DNA of 46,179 nt from Chara braunii (lineage: Eukaryota; Streptophyta; Charophyceae; Charales; Characeae), in the NCBI GenBank assembly GCA_003427395.1, contig BFEA01000125.1, positions 1,541,131 through 1,587,309 on the forward strand, in the 5' to 3' direction. The notes below the pieces were generated by a model. It was not told the origin of the DNA. It worked only from the letters and a program-made list of their open reading frames with translations, and did not search any database. Every line of letters starts with the position of its first letter. The stretch's first letter is position 1. The translations under genes and the position numbers were made by a program. Below, piece after piece: positions 9,049 to 20,436 of this stretch.

Positions 9049-9713
9049 GGTTGGGCATTATTTCTAAGATGAATGACCTAGGGTTATGTTTATTGATTAT
9101 TTTCTGAAAGATTATGCATTGTTTCTAAGATGAATGGTCTGGTTGGTATATTTATTTCTGAGGGTTTGTCTAGATGCTCTTCGAGACTAAGCGTTGTTTT
9201 TAAGCTAAATGGTCTGGTCTATGTGTTTCTTTTGAGATATTCGACTGAAGTTTGACATTTTTTGAAGTCGCATGGTCCAACGTAATTCTTTTGAGTGACT
9301 TAGGAGTCGGGACAGATTGGACATTGTTTCCAATCAGAATAATTTAGTCTCTTGTTTTACTCTAAGGGAGGATTTTGACGAAGGGATAAACATTGTTTCC
9401 AAACTGATTGGTTTAGTAAAAACCACTCACCAAGCACAAACGAGTATAATTGGAGATACTTTATCTATATTGCATATAAACAAGCAATTGAGCACTGTTT
9501 CCAAACCGAATAGCTCAACATTAAGCCATATCACTAATAAGAGAGATAAACTTCCCTGCCCATATTTTAAAGATAAGTCATAATTAAACAGTTCAGGGCG
9601 ACCAAATATTGTTTTCAAGATGAATGATCAAAGAAGAGAGAAATAGTTATGCAACCTGTTCGTGTATAATCTAAGGAATGTTAGGCGTTGTTTCTAAGCT
9701 GAATAGTCTAGCG
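9049..9713 (+). repeat. Array of covarying hairpins (copy B)
   Basis: At least eight degenerate units at 9049-9083, 9110-9143, 9185-9219, 9309-9350, 9384-9417, 9488-9518, 9601-9630 and 9680-9713. Each has a loop core like ATTGTTTCTAAGATGAAT between inverted arms, and arms differ between units yet still pair (for example TTGAG with CTCAA at 9488-9518). Divergence is greater than in copy A. Confidence 0.75.
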
Positions 9714-10004
9714 TCATGCCGTATGTAAGATGGGTACAAATGATCATCATATGCAGTATCAATAAATTATCTTATGAGAGAACAACCTTTGGGTTTTGTG
9801 AGAGTACTTACCCATTATGGTATGGACTTGTTTGTGATTAAATGTAAGTTCTACTTAGTCTGAGTATCAACTTTGATAGGTAGTTACTTTAGATGCTCAC
9901 CACGTGTTGTAATTGTAGCAGTTAGTTCAATTCCTGCACTTTCTTCTTACTTAGTTCAATTTTAGCATATTTGTGTTAAGTTTATTTTTCATACTTGGCT
10001 TTGT
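9714..10004. other. Non-coding segment shared by long-repeat copies
   Basis: Aligns with 15877-16164 of copy A (GTGAGAGTACTTACC, then TGAGTATCAACTTTGATAGG and CACCACGTG). No gene. Confidence 0.5.
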
Positions 10005-10320
10005 ATAAATTTTGGAAAGTCATTTTCGCTAAAGGAAGTGTTGCACATTTTTTTACAAAACCAAGGAGTTAGTCAAAAGTTTATCTTTTCCAAATTTAAC
10101 TTTTGTTTAATAAAACTCAAACAAAAGTTAAATTTTGAAAAGACAAAGTAAGAATCTAGAAAACCTTTTTCTATAGGGAAAATGCTGCCCAATTTTATAG
10201 GGAAAAAATATTGTCTTTGTGAAGTCATAATCATTTTTAGATTTTGTATTTAGTTTTGTACAAATTTTGGAATGACTCTTCTCTAGACGGGGTGTTGCCA
10301 AAAATTCTACAAGTTGTGTT
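10005..10320 (+). repeat. Three GTGYTGCC-type tandem repeats (copy B)
   Basis: Units of about 110-145 bp with the pattern AAATTTTGGAA..TTTTCTNNAGG, then GTGTTGC or ATGCTGCCC near 10039, 10183 and 10291, then an AT-rich part (GGAGTTAG in the first). The same triple occurs in copies A and C. Confidence 0.65.
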
Positions 10321-10896
10321 ATTTGCCCATCAGATTGCGTTGATAGAAGCCATCTATAACCTCGACGAGGCGTGGGTAAATGGAGTCCGACAAACATGAA
10401 GGTCGGGGTTTTCGCCTACCTAAGTAGTAAAAGTGCGGCTTTGGGAATGTGACCGCTTACAAGGGTCAGAATGATCTTCGATGCGGCTCGAGCGTGTTGG
10501 GTGACATGCACAACAACTTTAAATGAAACTTGAACCTCAATGTGGCAGGAAAGCGAGTAAGGCAACCGTGAACTTAGTCGGTAGGCCGAGCTGCGGCCTT
10601 GGGATAGTTCAACAAACCGAGGTGGATACTTTTTATATTGATATCAACATTATTAAGTTTTAACTTCAGTCTAGCCGTATAGGTTACGACACTCGATTTT
10701 CATGTACCAAGTACAGGAATCGAGGCCAGTCAACGACGAAGAAATTGTGGAGCACGATTGGAGGATATTGAGGGGTTAAGGGTCCCATGGGACTATTCCC
10801 TTAATCCACTTCGAGGCAGATTGAAATATGATATTAAAAAAAAAAAAATTGAAGTATGAATCGAGTGTCTCCAACCACTCTGCCGCAATGACTCAA
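10321..10896. other. Non-coding, nothing recognised
   Basis: Mixed-composition DNA without a credible frame. It is CG-rich in places, with a run of A near 10837-10848. Confidence 0.4.
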
Positions 10897-11550
10897 TGTG
10901 TGGTGTGAGTTCAAGGATGCTACAACCCAATAGGTGGGCTAGATATCACGACCGATATGGATCCACTTTTGAAAACACCTTCAAGGGTTGTAATGGTTAC
11001 GAGACTTCGTTCTTGAGGCTAAGGGTGACGGCTCGAGGCCTTGCGTGCACAGTGGTGTTTGATGTCCTAAATGCACGTTGTTCAATAACCATTGTGAATG
11101 AGCATGTGGAACCCACGAGCAATTGGCCCCTCTTGGAGTGACCAAGTTAAGTAGCGGTGATGGGACTGCGTGTTGTCCGAGCAGAGTGTGTTGATAAGCG
11201 TGTCCGTGGTGTGGTGTTGTGTGTGTGTGGTATGAGTTCAAGGATGCTACAACCATAGAGGTTGGATATCATGATCGGTATGGATCCAATTTTCATAGCA
11301 ACTCCAAGGGTTGTAGTGCCCACGAGATTTTGTTCTCGAGGCTGAGGGTGTCGGTTCGAGGTCGTGCGTGCATGGTGGGGCCTGGTGCCCTAAATGAACG
11401 TTGTTTAGTAACAATTGACGGGCAAGACCGAGGATTGTCAGTGGGTTCCCCTCTCTTCCATCCTCCTCGTTGTCGTACCAAATACCCTTACAAGGGTATT
11501 TGGCGTGTTTTCTGCAAGTGACGCTGGTACCACTTCGCTCGTCTGACAGC
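10897..11550 (+). repeat. 327-bp tandem duplication, diverged
   Basis: Two units offset by 327 bp (GAGTTCAAGGATGCTACAAC at 10907 and 11234), similar through TATGGATCCA, CAAGGGTTGTA, CTTGAGGCT or CTCGAGGCT, and ACGTTGTT. Open frames in the two units start similarly but differ in sequence and gaps, with no recognised domain. I treat it as non-coding. Confidence 0.75.
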
Positions 11551-14429
11551 GCGTGCGGGGTATTGACGGCAAGACGCAGCCATGATCAGCTTGGCTGGGT
11601 GTGGCGTCGCAGGCTAGTAGGAGGCGCGCCATCCATTCTCGATTTTTATTATTTATTTATTCCTTTATTTTTATTGATTTTTTTATTTTCGGTAATCGAG
11701 GTCGTCGCCAACCAGCCTGTGGGTTCAGGATGTCGGTGAGAGTTCTCTACCATATCGTTGTTATACTGCCACGGTCTGGGCAAGGGCCGAGTTTTTAGTG
11801 GCGCTTGAGATAAAAGGGGCCGGCAATGCTGAATATATGTGGTCTACGTTTCGGGTCCGGAGGGGTCGCGTAGGGGTGTGTTGTGGTTGCGGGTGCCTAG
11901 GGTGCAAGTACGTTTGTTTTTTTTGTGACTGCGCTGAAGTTATCACTGCACAGCATTATGGGCAACCCCGTAGCGGGCACATCCGGGTGCAAGCCGCCGA
12001 TGAGGGAACACGCAGGGACCGCACCCACCAGCAGTGCTGCAGCGGGTGGGTACCTACCGGGCCAGGGGTCAGCCGGTCGCATCCGGGTCAAGGTCGCAGC
12101 TGCTACAGTCCTGAAAGGTCAAGGTCGTATCCGCTCCAGTCACCGACAGGTTAGGTCCTACCAGTATCCGGGAGTGGCCTGTCTGAGCCGCCTCATGATT
12201 AACTTGAGGCAAGTGGGCAGGTGGCGAGGCTAGCCCGGTAGGCTGGGGTGCGACCGCACTGAGCCGGTGGTACACCCCCATGTAGTCAGCAGGGCAGTCC
12301 CAGTCACTCTAGGTCCAGTCTAGCAGGTACCATACGGGACTGTGCGCACTCAAGACCGATGGAAGGGGCGGTCCAGCACCAGACAAGAGTATAAATCAAA
12401 GTGCAGCGCCAAGCTGGCCAGTCGTTCCGGCGTGAGCCATGCGGAAGCGCTGCTACAGCGGCCTAGCATGGTAGAAAGGGGCGAAGTGTGGTCGTGCGCT
12501 GAAGAGGAACGACGGTCTGGGCACAGGCAGGGAGCGATGGGCAATGAGGAGAGCGGGGGTTGAACCCGGACGACGAGCTGCAGCAGGCATCAGACAGCGG
12601 AGTGAACGGAGGCTGTCGGGGGCTGCGCTAGTCGCAACGCTCAGCTGAGGCGAAGGAGAGAGAACCGGAGGCCAACGGGCAGCGGCGGAGGATGACCGGT
12701 AGCAGGGGCAAGTAGAGCGGAGCACCGAGGGGGATGAATCAGGACGAGGGGCCGGGCCAGGTTCATTCAGAGAGGGGTAGGTGTGGTGGAGTGAAGATCG
12801 AACAACTAGTTCGATCCTCCATGGATTAGGCTGGGAAAGGATGTAGGTGGGGGGGTTTCTGACAAGGCGAAATCAGTAGTAAGGTTAGATAAGTGAGAAG
12901 TTCAGTAGATTAGAAAGTTAGTGAGAGAGTTAGTGCAGGAAGTTATGGCGGAGAGTGTCGGGAAGAAGAATAACAGGGGTAAAAAGTTTATATCTCGCTC
13001 AATCCTCGATGGATATGAGTGAGATAAAATGCTAAATAGGGGTTTTGTGAGGCCGCGAGCTGAATGGCGCGGTCAGAATTGGTAATGGGATAGTGAATAG
13101 GTCAGTGCACGAGAAAGGGGCTGCGTGGATATGGCAAGAACGGAGGGGAAGAGACCTGAGGAAACAGGGATCGCGCCTGTTTCTCAACGAAAACGGGTGG
13201 GAGAGAACTTGAGTTAAGAGTTTTTGCCCCGGGGCGATAACATTGGTGATGTTAGATTAGACAATAAGTGAGTAAAATAGAAGTTAGTAAAGAAAGTCAG
13301 TGCGCTGAAGTGAAGAGAGGGCGGGAGTGAAAACGGGAGATGGCGGGAGGTGAAGGAGGGGGAAGACAGAAAGGTAGCAGAAACGAGCGAGGGAAGAAGG
13401 GATTGCGGGGTTTCAACCCCTGGCGAGTTCGTTGGAGGCGTTAGTCTTGGCGCTAGGTAAGTAGAAAGGAGGGTGGTAACGAAACGAGGTGCGCCGGATT
13501 CATTAGGGGAGGTGTGGAATATGGACGCAGAGGATGGGAATGTACCCAGACACGTTCTGCGTCAGGCTCATTCGGGAATTGAGATGAGGAAGGAGGGAAT
13601 ATAGCATATGAACTTACCTGCGAGTTTGAGCTTCGGGGTCAGCACGAGGTTCGTATTAGTGGGAGTACAGAGAGAGAGAGAGAGAGAGAAAGGCCTAACC
13701 GCATACGTGCGCCAGGAGTACTGCGACCCTGCGATCTTGCAACGGGGAGCGGGCGGGGCCGTTTGCAGCAGGATCGAGTGGGGGTCGCAGCAGGCAGGGG
13801 GCGAGGAAGCGGCGTTGAGGCACGTACCTGCATAGGGGGAACGACGGTATATGCTCCTGCGCTCCGACTGCAGTCCCTTCCAACTCAGCTGGCGCCTGAG
13901 TCGTGAGAGACTAACGGGGACTTACCTGTAGGCGGGTGGATCGTCCTTCATAGCTGCAGGCCTGGACTCAGTGGCCAAATCCAACTGGCGGAAGTACCCA
14001 AGTAGCATCCGCGAGATGTTTGGGCTCAGTCCACATTGATCCTACGTACTCAAGCAAGCTCGGTGTCGACCACGTAGAAGAGAGTCTTTGAAAGATTAAG
14101 CGGGACTGTCATAGAACCGCATGTGGTAGGGTGATCGTCCCATTTTTGAAGACTCACCTGCCTTACGGATGTGCTGCCTAATCTTGCGGGTTGAGGTAGC
14201 GAGAGTCCGACCGTGGGACAAGTGTTGCCCAGACTCGAGGAAGGGCAGCGCAGCCAAGTCCGCGCACTCGGTCTACTGCAGGGGTGGCGGGACTGCCTTA
14301 CTGCCACTTTACAGCACGGAAGAAGGCTGTATTTTTGAGTCGCAGGCGGTGCCTTGAGTTGCGGCCAGAGTAGTTCGAGCCGCGAAGCTTTGAGAAGTGG
14401 CTGAGCCTTGTTGAGGAGTCGCTGGTGTG
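11551..14429. other. GC- and purine-rich region without recognisable genes
   Basis: About 2.9 kb. 11.8-12.6 kb is GC-rich with overlapping chance frames on both strands. 12.6-13.6 kb is strongly purine-rich on the plus strand, with repeated TTAGATNAGTGAG and GAAGTTAGT words and a short perfect hairpin at 12795-12816 (GATCGAAC paired with GTTCGATC). A (GA)n run lies near 13671-13689. Several ACTTACCTG-type words (13615, 13825, 13924, 14154) would be 5' splice sites on the minus strand. Confidence 0.4.
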
Positions 14430-14539
14430 ATTGTGGAGGGGTGCTAAGGAGTTAATGCGGCGATTTGGAAAAGTTGACTTCGACGGTTTGACTCCGATAG
14501 GACCAAGCTGGCAGTTGGCCACCATTGCGGGGCCCTCAG

Positions 14540-14790
14540 GCGAGCGAAGGTATCAAGGCCCTCTCTCGAGAGTTGAGTTGTCCCCCTCTGGTATCTCGAG
14601 AGTCTGACACCCCTGCTTCTACCCTTCTTACTCTAAGTCTAGTCTGTGGTTCTGAGAGGAAGGCGGCAGGCGGGATTGCAACCCGTAGGACCGCAGCAAG
14701 ACTCTGTGGGGAGTCATCCCACCGATTGCGGGAGCTCTGCCGGAACTCGAGAGGAGTTCTGGAGGCACGGAATTGAAAGGTAACCATTGC
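14540..14790 (+). repeat. Conserved block of the long repeat (copy A)
   Basis: GC-rich block with TCTTACTCTAAGTCTAGTC, GAGAGGAAGGCGGCAGG and GCAACCCGTAGG. It is conserved with copies B and C better than the surrounding DNA. Inverted stretches (CTCTCGAGAG) suggest a folded RNA or DNA element. It has no assigned function. Confidence 0.6.
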
Positions 14791-15046
14791 TCTCCCTCTA
14801 TAGACCCAGATTATAGCCCCTATATGTATTGCCCTTAGTATGTTTTGACTGAGTATACTATTTGTACCCCTACTTTGACTTTTAGTTTGACTTTCAGGAC
14901 ATGAATCAGATTAAATAAAGGAATGTATGTGAAATGACAGTTTCAGTTTTGTTTGTCTGTCTGAAAGCAGATTCTAACAAAGGCTTGGATCAGGGGGAAG
15001 GTTGGGAGGAAGGCAGTTTTGCTTGCGATTGAACGGGTCTTATAGG

Positions 15047-15876
15047 GTCAGGCATTGTTTCTAAGATGAATGGTCTGACTGCTGTGTTTTGTTTTGTTTT
15101 CTGAAGATTCAAACATTGTTTCTAAGATGAATGGCTTGGTTGCTGTGTTTCTTTAATTGTGTCAGACATTGTTTCTAAGATGAATGGTCTGGCTACTTAG
15201 TTCTGAGGGGTATTGCTTGCTTTACTTTTGAGGGTCAGAAATTGTTTCTAAGATTAATGGTCTGGCCATTGTTTTACTTGGGTGGTTTCTGAACAGTCTC
15301 TGGGTCAGACCCAAGGTACTCTGTTTTTTTTTGTGTGCTTAAAAAGGGAGAACTGAACATTGTTTCTAAGATGAATGACTCATCTCTCCTTGATTGTTTT
15401 TATTATGAGGGAGGATTCAGGGTCAGAGGACTAGACATTGTTTCTAAGATGAATGGTCTAAGTCTGAGGCCTCAGGACCATAATGAGAACAGAGGAATAG
15501 GATTTTCTATAATGTGGTATATATATATGCTTATATACGAACAAGGCTAGTCAGGCATTGTTTCTAAGATGAATGACCTGATTATAGCCTTATCATAAAC
15601 AAAGAGAGTATAATCAAGAGTTATAAATGAAGGTAACCTGGGCAGACTGAGCATTGTTTTTAAGACGAATGGCTCAGCCCTACGCCTCTTTTTGAAAACT
15701 AAGGTGCAGAAAGGTATATATAACTCGGGTATTCAACAGTTCAGGGCGACTAAGCATTGTTTCTAAGATGAATGGTTTAGTCATATGCCCAAAGGAAGAG
15801 AAAAGTAGTTGTGCAACCTGTTCGTGTATGCTTGATAGTTAAGTCAGACATGTTCCATAAGATTGGATGGCCTGAC
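15047..15876 (+). repeat. Array of ten covarying hairpins (copy A)
   Basis: Units at 15047-15079, 15107-15141, 15161-15193, 15234-15266, 15352-15383, 15429-15464, 15549-15582, 15646-15678, 15748-15782 and 15843-15876, spaced 54-120 bp apart. The core is CATTGTTTCTAAGATGAATG, where ATT and AAT form the top of a stem and GTTTCTAAGATG the loop. The outer arms vary but stay complementary: TCAGAC/GTCTGG, CTGAGC/GCTCAG, ACTAAGC/GTTTAGT, CTAGAC/GTCTAAG, TCAGGC/ACCTGA, with one bulged purine. The spacers are unrelated to each other. No protein is encoded. Confidence 0.85.
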
Positions 15877-16164
15877 TTTACGCCTTATGTAAGTTGGGTA
15901 TAAAGGATTAAATCATTGAAAGATCATAAACTACTGTCTGCCAAATTGATTTGGGGGTGGTGAGAGTACTTACCTTTGTGGTTTGGCTTGCATGTGACTA
16001 AGAGAGGCTACTACTTGGTCTGAGTTTCAGTTTGACAGGTAGTTGCTTTAGAGGCTCGCCACGTGCTAGAGCGATAGGAGTTAGCTTCGATTCCTGCATT
16101 TTCTGAGCTAAGTTTATTTTTACTTAGGTCAATTCTTGCATTTTCTGGGATCTTTTGTTATACT
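15877..16164. other. Non-coding segment of copy A after the array
   Basis: Shared with copy B (9714-10004) and partly with copy C near 31.14 kb (TTTGATAGCTTAG, CTTAGATGCTTACCA). Contains GAGAGTACTTACC. No gene seen. Confidence 0.5.
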
Positions 16165-16500
16165 TGGCCTTGTATAAATTTTGGTAAGCTACTTTCTCTA
16201 CGGTAAGCGCTGTTGAAATTTCTACAAATCCAAGGAGTTAGTCAAATTTTGACTTTTCAAAGTTCAACTTGTCTCAAGTTCATACACGACTTAGTAAAAA
16301 TCTGGGAAGTCTCCTTTTCTAAAGGGAGTGCTGCCCAAATTTTTGCTAACTCAGGGAGTTAGACAAAATTGAACTTTGGACATTCAAAGACTATTTTTGT
16401 TTTCATATTTAGGTTGATATAAATTATGAAAAGACATTTTTCCTACAGAAAGCGCTGCCGAAATTTTCTTGATTTAGAGGAGTTAGATTATATTTTGACA
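16165..16500 (+). repeat. Three GCGCTGCC-type tandem repeats (copy A)
   Basis: Three units of about 122 bp with GYGCTGYYGAAAT-like cores near 16207, 16328 and 16452. Each is preceded by CTANNG inside a small inverted arm (CTCCTTTTCTAAAGGGAG at 16312-16329) and followed by GGAGTTAG and an A/T-rich tail. Confidence 0.7.
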
Positions 16501-18200
16501 GGTGGCGATTCTGGCGATCCACCCTGAATGGGGGAGATTTTGCCATTAGTCTACCTTTGCTTTGGGCACTGGCTTAGAGATAGGCTTAGACCTAGTTGGC
16601 AGGTCGTTTGAGTGAGAATGGGCTATGGAGGTTCATCCCTCATATGCTGATGATTTAGCTTTGGCATTGACCTGTTTTATGGTACAGGCCTTTCTTGGAT
16701 AGTCGATTCAGGACTTAGACTAGTTTCAGCTTGATCCTACAAGGATCACCTTCTGTAATCACTGATAACAGGTCGGTTGGTTGATCGCCGACTTGTCGGC
16801 TCATGACACAACTTTACTTATACCTGTACCACAGCTTGATGTCTTGACCTTTAGATTTAATATGTTTCTTTGAAGGTTTTAACCAGATTTCTTTTAATGG
16901 CCATTATAAAGAACTTGTGAGATTTATGGAGATTTTGACTATGACTGGGGCTCGAGTGTGTGAGGCTTGGTGTGAGTTACAGGCAACAGTAAAGTTGACC
17001 ACATTGGTGTATGGCAATGTGGCTATTGTGTGTGTATGTGTTTTATGCAGGTTAGTATTTTGGAGCTTGGTATATGAGTCATACTTTGGAGGCAGTGAGA
17101 ATGACAACCATGTGGCGCACGATCTGCATACCTGATGGGTCTATGTTTCCCCTCCTTTTGGTGGTTATCTCGGATCTTGACTCAATATATGAGTATTGGG
17201 ATGCTTATTTAATTATTGGATGATTTTGCTTGTTAATTTTGATGGTTGGACGTTGTAGTCCGTGACAGTCGTCAAAGTCAAACCCCTTAATTTTTGTCCA
17301 GGCCTGGAGTAGGACTCATCCCCAGGGGCGCAAGAAACGATTGTCACCACAGGTATGGACCTGTGTACCACCCGCTCTGCATAAGGTGCAGAAGAGGGTG
17401 TGTGGTCTTCAAACGCGCATGGCGGTTGTCCGACGTTGAGAGATTAACCCTCAAGGCGCGTGTCAGCCGACACTTGAGTGTCGGATGCGACCCTCGAGAT
17501 TAACGAGGACCGCACGATTATGGGCAGTACATAGTACGCCGTCATTGCGACTGCTTGCGTATGTTTGCATTGCTAGCCGATATGAGTAGGCCCTGCGTCC
17601 GCGCGGTTTTATACAAAGCCTAGCGCGCGACGCCCATTTGACTTTCGCATCGAAAAGGTATGGGTTGGTTACCGAGGGGCTAGGAGCGTTGTCGCGTTGT
17701 TTGTGTCGTGTCGTGTTGTATGTGCGTGTATGTGCGTTTTATTTTTGTGTTCGTAAAGTGGTGTGCGCGTGGTGTGTGGAATGCGTCATAGTCGACCGAC
17801 GTCGAGCCGCGCTTGGGACTTCAGCCCCCCAAGATGTCAGTTCGCGTGCGGGTTCGATAGGCGTATTACCGCGCGTACCCCCTATGCTACATCGAACGAG
17901 AAACACCCTCGGCTGGTCCACCTCTGCGATTGCAACTGATAAACTTTAGTATTGTGGACTGGTAGCTCGGCGGGGATACGCCCACCGAAGGGAGGTGACA
18001 ACTCTCGTAAGGTGGAGGTAAATTGTGCCTCGTGTAGGCCCTATTCTGTCGTAGGGGCTCGCGAGAGGTATGGTTGGCGCACTCGGCCGGAGCGGCCTAA
18101 GGAAGCTTCATTTGTGTGTTCGTGACGAGGTTGGTCAAACTCCTGCGTGACGCGGCCGAGAGGTTCCCGCGCTGCCCTGTGCGATGTCGGACCGATGCGC
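16501..18200. other. Distal part of long repeat copy A, no genes
   Basis: No supported gene. It is collinear with copy C from about 32.3 to 33.5 kb, through the words quoted for copy A. Copy C has a nad2 fragment inserted just before this part, which copy A lacks. 17.3-18.2 kb is CpG-rich. Confidence 0.5.
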
Positions 18201-20169
18201 TCGACATCGTTTCTTAAAAATTATTATTATTTATTTTGATTTTAAGACCGGGCTTAGTATCGGTTATGAAATTGGCGATAAGATCAATGAGTTAGCTTAG
18301 ATGGAAGTAGATGAGTGAAATACTACAATTGTGAATAACTTGGTACCGACCATAATGATATCTCAAGGCCACGGCCGAACACTTCGTCCTTCGGGACATC
18401 CCTTAAAATTGGAATGATAATGAGGTCGTTTGAATCAAGCTAGGGTCCCTATTTTGCCCCTCCCTCTTGATCCTAGTAGGCCACAAATACAGTCGGACAC
18501 CGAGGTTGGTCACGGGGAAGGATACCATTAGACTGCCCGACCTGACAATACCGAGGTGTTGTTACTCACAGTTTGACTAACGATATTTGCATTACGTGAG
18601 CTCATTGGAAATGTTATCAAACCGTGCGAGGAGAAGATCGTAACGAGCAAGAAGAAGGGAAGTGGTTGGCGAGGCGAAAATGAAAACGAAGAGGAGGAGG
18701 GGGGCAAGAAACATGGATCTCACTCGTTTTTGGATGGAATCGGACCACGGAAAAGGCGAAATTGGGGTTTTAGAGTGTTGCGAGACCATTGGTCGGAGTA
18801 GATATCAAACCCGGTCTTAAAAACAACCCGATCTCACTCGTTTCTAGATGGAATCTGACCAGAAACTGGGGCTTTAGAGCTACGGTCCGCAGTTCAACAA
18901 GTGTGAGGTGCAAAGCATGCGCTTAGGATACACTAGCCCATCAGACGAAAGTTTCGGCTTTGTGACTTTGGAAGGACTTAGCACGAGAGGATTAGAGTCG
19001 GTAGGTGTGAGCTCTACTAACACGAAGTGGGTGACCTAGCAGGAGGCGACGGTTGCCGCAAAAGTGACGCATCTTCTTATAATGCTTTCGAAGGATAACT
19101 CTTATTCGGCACAATTGGTGAAACGACCATATGACGTGTATCTTCCCCTATTCTAGTGCAAAATTTATTCGCGTTTTGCCCAGTGGTGGGCGCAATAGGT
19201 ATTTTCTCATTTTCTGGCAGAAGATTCATTCTCATTTTGCACATTAGGTAGGTAATGGAGGAGGCTTATAGTCGCACGTGGCAGCGGTATTGCTGGTTGT
19301 CATTCCTGCCTCCCGTTGTGATGTTTTTCGTTGATCTCGATAGTGGTATCTGGGTTCACCATATTCCTCATTTGCGACAACAGTTCTGAACTTTTTCAAG
19401 AACACCTTTACCCCGTGGTGTTTATGATTGTGGTCGACATTAGCTGAGACAAACTGTTAAGAGGGCGCGCTGGAAACACTTCGGTTTGTGCTGAAAACAA
19501 CCATGGTGAACGTAGGTGAATTGAATAGGTTTCACCTATCTGATTCATGGTTGGGAGGTTTTTTGACACACATATTCTAGTGATTTGGTATAGTCTAAAT
19601 AGTGGAAAAAAATCGGTTGTTCTTATGGATGTCTTAGGACTCTAGGGACTCTTAGCAACCCATCTTAGGCGGTTTCGATGTTGTTATACTTAGTGATCTG
19701 CGGTTGTTCGATGCCAGAACGACGCTGGCTGGTGTTGGGGTGTTGCCCTGGCAACCTGCTGATGCAGGAGCGTGAGGCCAGGTAGAGAGATCTGGGGATG
19801 CTTTGGGGTGGGCATCCCAAGGGACAACCAAGGGATGCTGTTGGGACTGCGCTGGTCGGAGTTGGGGCGAGTTGTGTTGCCCTGTAACCCAGCAGGGTGG
19901 GGGCATGAGGCTTGGAAGAGCTCAGCAGGGAGTAAGACTGTGTTGGGAAGTCTTAGAAGGGCTGGTTAGGGATCCTGAGGGTTGTGAGCATTCATAAGAC
20001 CTCTGTGGCAGCCTATTGCATGAGTAATTCCTTAATAGGTCATTAGTATTCATGATCCTCCTCATGCTTTCTGAAACATATCGTGAAAAAGAAAAGAAAA
20101 AAAAAGACGGCGCGCGCTAGGACTAGCGATGCGGAAAAAGTCAAGGAACTTAGTATCAGTACCATCTCA

Positions 20170-20172
<3 letters not shown>
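18201..20172. other. Non-coding region with dispersed short repeats
   Basis: No supported gene. A diffuse repeat related to TAGCAAAAGATTCATTCTCA recurs near 19150, 19215, 20355, 20680 and 20760. GATCTCACTCGTTTTTGGATGGAATC (split here as GATCTCACTCGTTTTT and GGATGGAATC) near 18716 recurs at 18829. Confidence 0.45.
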
Positions 20173-20263
<91 letters not shown>

Positions 20264-20436
20264 TCATTTGCCTCGGAGGACTAGCGATGCGGGAAAAGTC
20301 AGGGAACTTAGTTGCAGTGCCAAGCTGCGCGGGTAGCTTGAGGGCAATGTATTTGCCCATGTTCTAGCGGCATATTCACACTTATTTTGCTTAAGGGACC
20401 ACGCTGCTTCTCGTCGGATTCTAGGTGTCGATCTTC
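20121..20436. repeat. 158-bp duplication flanking a (GA)n microsatellite
   Basis: ACTAGCGATGCGG-AAAAGTCA-GGAACTTAGT occurs at about 20122 and 20280, on either side of the (AG)n run at about 20173-20259. Open frames here are pure dinucleotide products. Confidence 0.85.

Larger units (their letters stand above)
8430..10640 (+). repeat. Long non-coding repeat, copy B
   Basis: Collinear with copy A (14430-18200) and copy C (about 30240-33640). Shared parts in order: the block at 8560-8790, the AAGGTTGGAGGAAGG lead-in and hairpin array at 9049-9713, the segment with AGGTAGTT..CTCACCACGTG near 9870-9910, and the GTGYTGCC repeats at 10005-10320. Similarity weakens after about 10.4 kb. No open frame is conserved among copies. 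Orientation is given only relative to copies A and C. Confidence 0.75.
14430..18200 (+). repeat. Long non-coding repeat, copy A (most complete)
   Basis: Reference copy for the family. In order it holds the conserved block (14540-14790), the hairpin array (15047-15876), the GCGCTGCC triple (16165-16500), a segment near 16760 (AATCACTGATAACAGGTCGG), the AGGTGCAGAAGAGGGTG word (17384) and ACTCCTGCGTGACGCG (18139). All recur in the same order in copy C, and the first three in copy B. No long open frame, no terminal repeats and no transposase were seen. It is either an ancient mobile element whose genes are lost or a macro-repeat. Confidence 0.75.

Noticed and set aside
10907-11550. 5S rRNA tandem genes
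   Set aside because: The 327-bp period and words such as CAAGTTAAGTAGCG are suggestive, but the internal control region and overall 5S sequence are absent.
15047-15876. CRISPR-like array (short repeats with unique spacers)
   Set aside because: Repeats are palindromic and vary in the arms, spacing is irregular, and the context is eukaryotic with no cas genes.
18985-19010. GCACGAGAGGATTAG as a sarcin-ricin loop of large-subunit rRNA
   Set aside because: Only a short word matches (expected AGTACGAGAGGACC), and the flanks do not resemble rRNA.
20043-20367. Open frames of about 100 codons across 20.04-20.37 kb
   Set aside because: Mostly Leu-Ser or Arg-Glu dipeptides from the (GA)n microsatellite.
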